Positions 12,874 through 13,922 of a DNA stretch of 13,922 nt are shown here, in pieces. A model generated the notes under the pieces. That model saw only the letters and a list, made by a program, of their open reading frames with translations. It had not been told where the DNA came from and made no database searches. Positions within the stretch are counted from its first letter, which is position 1. Each line of letters opens with the position of its first letter. Position numbers and translations under genes: made by a program. Source of the stretch: Nitrososphaeraceae archaeon (GTDB lineage Archaea > Thermoproteota > Nitrososphaeria > Nitrososphaerales > Nitrososphaeraceae); contig JAICHH010000034.1 in NCBI GenBank assembly GCA_025922715.1, positions 1 through 13,922 on the forward strand, in the 5' to 3' direction.

Positions 12874-13335
12874 TCAATCAATTCCAACTATTGGTAATGC
12901 CTTCTTCAGAGGAAAATTAAAACTGTTATCGTCCAGCTCTTCTTTTGTAACTTTTTCAAATTCTAATGTTATTTCGACAGGAATTGAAAACTTCAAACTA
13001 ATCTCATTTGCAAATTGACCGATATTATAAGAGTCGTTAATTTCTTTTGAGCCCTCAAGAAATACTCTTGATTGCCTACGTAAAATTTTCCCACCAAATT
13101 TTGATATTAGATGATTTGTTAACTCATTAACTATATTTTCTGGAATTTCATTATAGTAAAAACAAATTCCATGAACCGGCTCTTTATCGAAAGGAGTTCC
13201 GTATTTGTACCAGAAAATTCCAAAATGTTCATATTCTCCATATAAGCACTTTATCTCCCAATGGTTGACCTTCTCAATAGGGTATTTTGCATTTAAAATT
13301 TCAGATATAGTAAGATGCCAATATCTTATACGCAT
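12874..13335 (-). CDS. Uncharacterised 153-residue protein
   Basis: I do not recognise the family. The protein is soluble and aromatic-rich at the front, with RIRYWHLTISEILN (2-15), VNHWEIKCLYGEYEHFGIFWYKYG (23-46) and VHGICFYYNEIPENIVNELTNHL (54-76). A basic centre KFGGKILRRQSRVFLEGSKE (79-98) follows, then an acidic end with EITLEFEKVTKEELDD. The alternating pattern suggests a mixed alpha/beta fold. No cysteine pair, signal peptide or membrane segment is seen. The ATG has a TATA element AAATTATATATTT about 26 bases upstream and no ribosome site, which supports expression as a leaderless single gene. It is convergent with the response regulator and divergent from the HEAT-repeat gene, sharing an 83-base promoter gap with the latter. 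Confidence 0.78.
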   Translation of the reverse strand: MRIRYWHLTISEILNAKYPIEKVNHWEIKCLYGEYEHFGIFWYKYGTPFDKEPVHGICFYYNEIPENIVNELTNHLISKFGGKILRRQSRVFLEGSKEINDSYNIGQFANEISLKFSIPVEITLEFEKVTKEELDDNSFNFPLKKALPIVGID

Positions 13336-13354
13336 AAGAAGATATAATATTTAC

Positions 13355-13368
13355 AAATATATAATTTA
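13355..13368 (-). promoter_or_regulatory. TATA box of the 153-residue gene
   Basis: The minus strand carries TAAATTATATATTT, with its ATAT core (13357-13364) centred about 26 bases before the ATG at 13335. This is the textbook archaeal distance to a transcription start lying on the start codon. Confidence 0.5.
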
Positions 13369-13418
13369 TGAAAGATTAATATGAAGATTAAAATTAAAAA
13401 TTCAAGACCAAGTTCACC

Positions 13419-13919
13419 GTGAAGAGTAATTCTAATAAAAATTATTACGATAGGTTAGAGATAATAGAAGAAATGGAAAAGGAATTTAACAATAAAAATA
13501 TTCAGTTTTTTAGTAAATTATCGTTCCATCACGACCCTGTTATTAGGACTCGGGCTATTTGTATCATAGCTGATATTGGGGGCGAGGGTGCCGTTGCTAC
13601 CATAAGCAAAGCATTAAAGGAAGATGTTGATGAGTTAGTAAGACACGAGGCTGCTTTTTCCCTTGGACAGTTAGGATTTACTAGTGCAATAAAACCGTTA
13701 TCTGATGCAGTTGAGAAAGATCCAAGTATTTTTGTTCGACATGAAGCTGCTGTTGCTTTGGGAGTGATAGGCTCTGAGGATGCTAGAACTGTATTGTTGT
13801 CCGCATTAAACGATCCAAGTGAAGAAGTAAAAAAGTCAGCTATTGTTGCTTTATCAAACCTGGATTATATATTTAATTACAAAAAAATGAACAAATTTAC
13901 TAGAATGACTGGAGGATAA
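13419..13919 (+). CDS. HEAT-repeat protein resembling one half of deoxyhypusine hydroxylase
   Basis: Eukaryotic DOHH hydroxylates deoxyhypusine on eIF5A with a di-iron centre held by four His-Glu pairs, two in each half of a HEAT-repeat dyad. This 166-residue protein has about four HEAT units after an acidic helical start (1-30). A GGEGAVATISKAL unit (54-66) precedes two motifs: RHEAAFSLGQLG (His76, Glu77) and VRHEAAVALGVIG (His108, Glu109), 32 residues apart. From memory, human DOHH has the pairs 33 residues apart in each half, with similar GGPGAI..IS, LGQ and RHEA..ALGAIG surroundings. One half-length chain could form the site as a dimer. A plain PBS-lyase-type HEAT protein is the alternative. 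The start is GTG; an out-of-frame ATG lies at 13381. The last codons contain GGAGG (13911-13915), a probable ribosome site for a gene just beyond the window. Confidence 0.8.
   Translation: MKSNSNKNYYDRLEIIEEMEKEFNNKNIQFFSKLSFHHDPVIRTRAICIIADIGGEGAVATISKALKEDVDELVRHEAAFSLGQLGFTSAIKPLSDAVEKDPSIFVRHEAAVALGVIGSEDARTVLLSALNDPSEEVKKSAIVALSNLDYIFNYKKMNKFTRMTGG
13911..13916 (+). promoter_or_regulatory. Shine-Dalgarno element for a gene beyond the right edge
   Basis: GGAGGA overlaps the last codons of the HEAT-repeat gene, directly before its TAA stop at 13917-13919. This is the strongest Shine-Dalgarno match in the window and would suit a start codon within about ten bases, at or just past base 13922. 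It implies a translationally coupled downstream gene. Confidence 0.4.
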
Positions 13920-13922
13920 TCA

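Overview
The window reads as a low-GC archaeal chromosome segment, most likely from a Nitrososphaeria (Thaumarchaeota, ammonia-oxidizer-type) genome. The grounds are: an archaeal type II glyceraldehyde-3-phosphate dehydrogenase, an archaeal DUF373 membrane protein, a TrmB-type winged helix, archaeal-style TATA boxes about 23-28 bases before start codons, frequent TTG and GTG starts, and adenine phosphoribosyltransferase overlapping an archaeal-type methylthioadenosine phosphorylase. The genus cannot be settled from the sequence. There are no rRNA or tRNA genes, insertion sequences or CRISPR arrays. Nothing looks recently transferred, and no gap exceeds about 220 bases.

Layout. Bases 1-1342 (minus) hold tryptophan genes: trpG, then trpD overlapping it by four bases and running off the left edge. 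Divergent from them is gapdh (1462-2505, plus). An 84-residue orphan (2712-2966, minus) follows. Next comes a plus-strand block that looks like surface-glycan and lipid-carrier metabolism: a GalT-family nucleotidyltransferase with an altered active-site motif (3172-4200), a four-helix membrane protein (4218-4658), a divergent UDP-GlcNAc 2-epimerase-like protein (4659-6122), a DUF373 membrane protein (6344-7507) and a cis-prenyltransferase that would make the polyprenyl glycan carrier (7568-8380). A small ORF and a Nudix hydrolase of the diadenosine-tetraphosphatase type follow (8370-9024).

Bases 9089-10189 hold a tight three-gene set: a short TrmB-like winged-helix protein and two proteins I do not recognise. 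On the minus strand, apt and mtnP overlap and form a salvage pair: MtnP splits methylthioadenosine (the by-product of polyamine synthesis) to adenine, which Apt turns into AMP. Then come a pentapeptide-repeat protein (minus), a receiver-only response regulator (plus) and an unrecognised 153-residue protein (minus).

The right edge carries the most interesting gene (13419-13919, plus): a 166-residue HEAT-repeat protein with two His-Glu motifs 32 residues apart, in the arrangement of one half of eukaryotic deoxyhypusine hydroxylase (DOHH). A homodimer could in principle rebuild the four His-Glu pairs of the di-iron site. Archaea have deoxyhypusine or hypusine on aIF5A, and I know of no firmly established archaeal hydroxylase, so this deserves a direct check.
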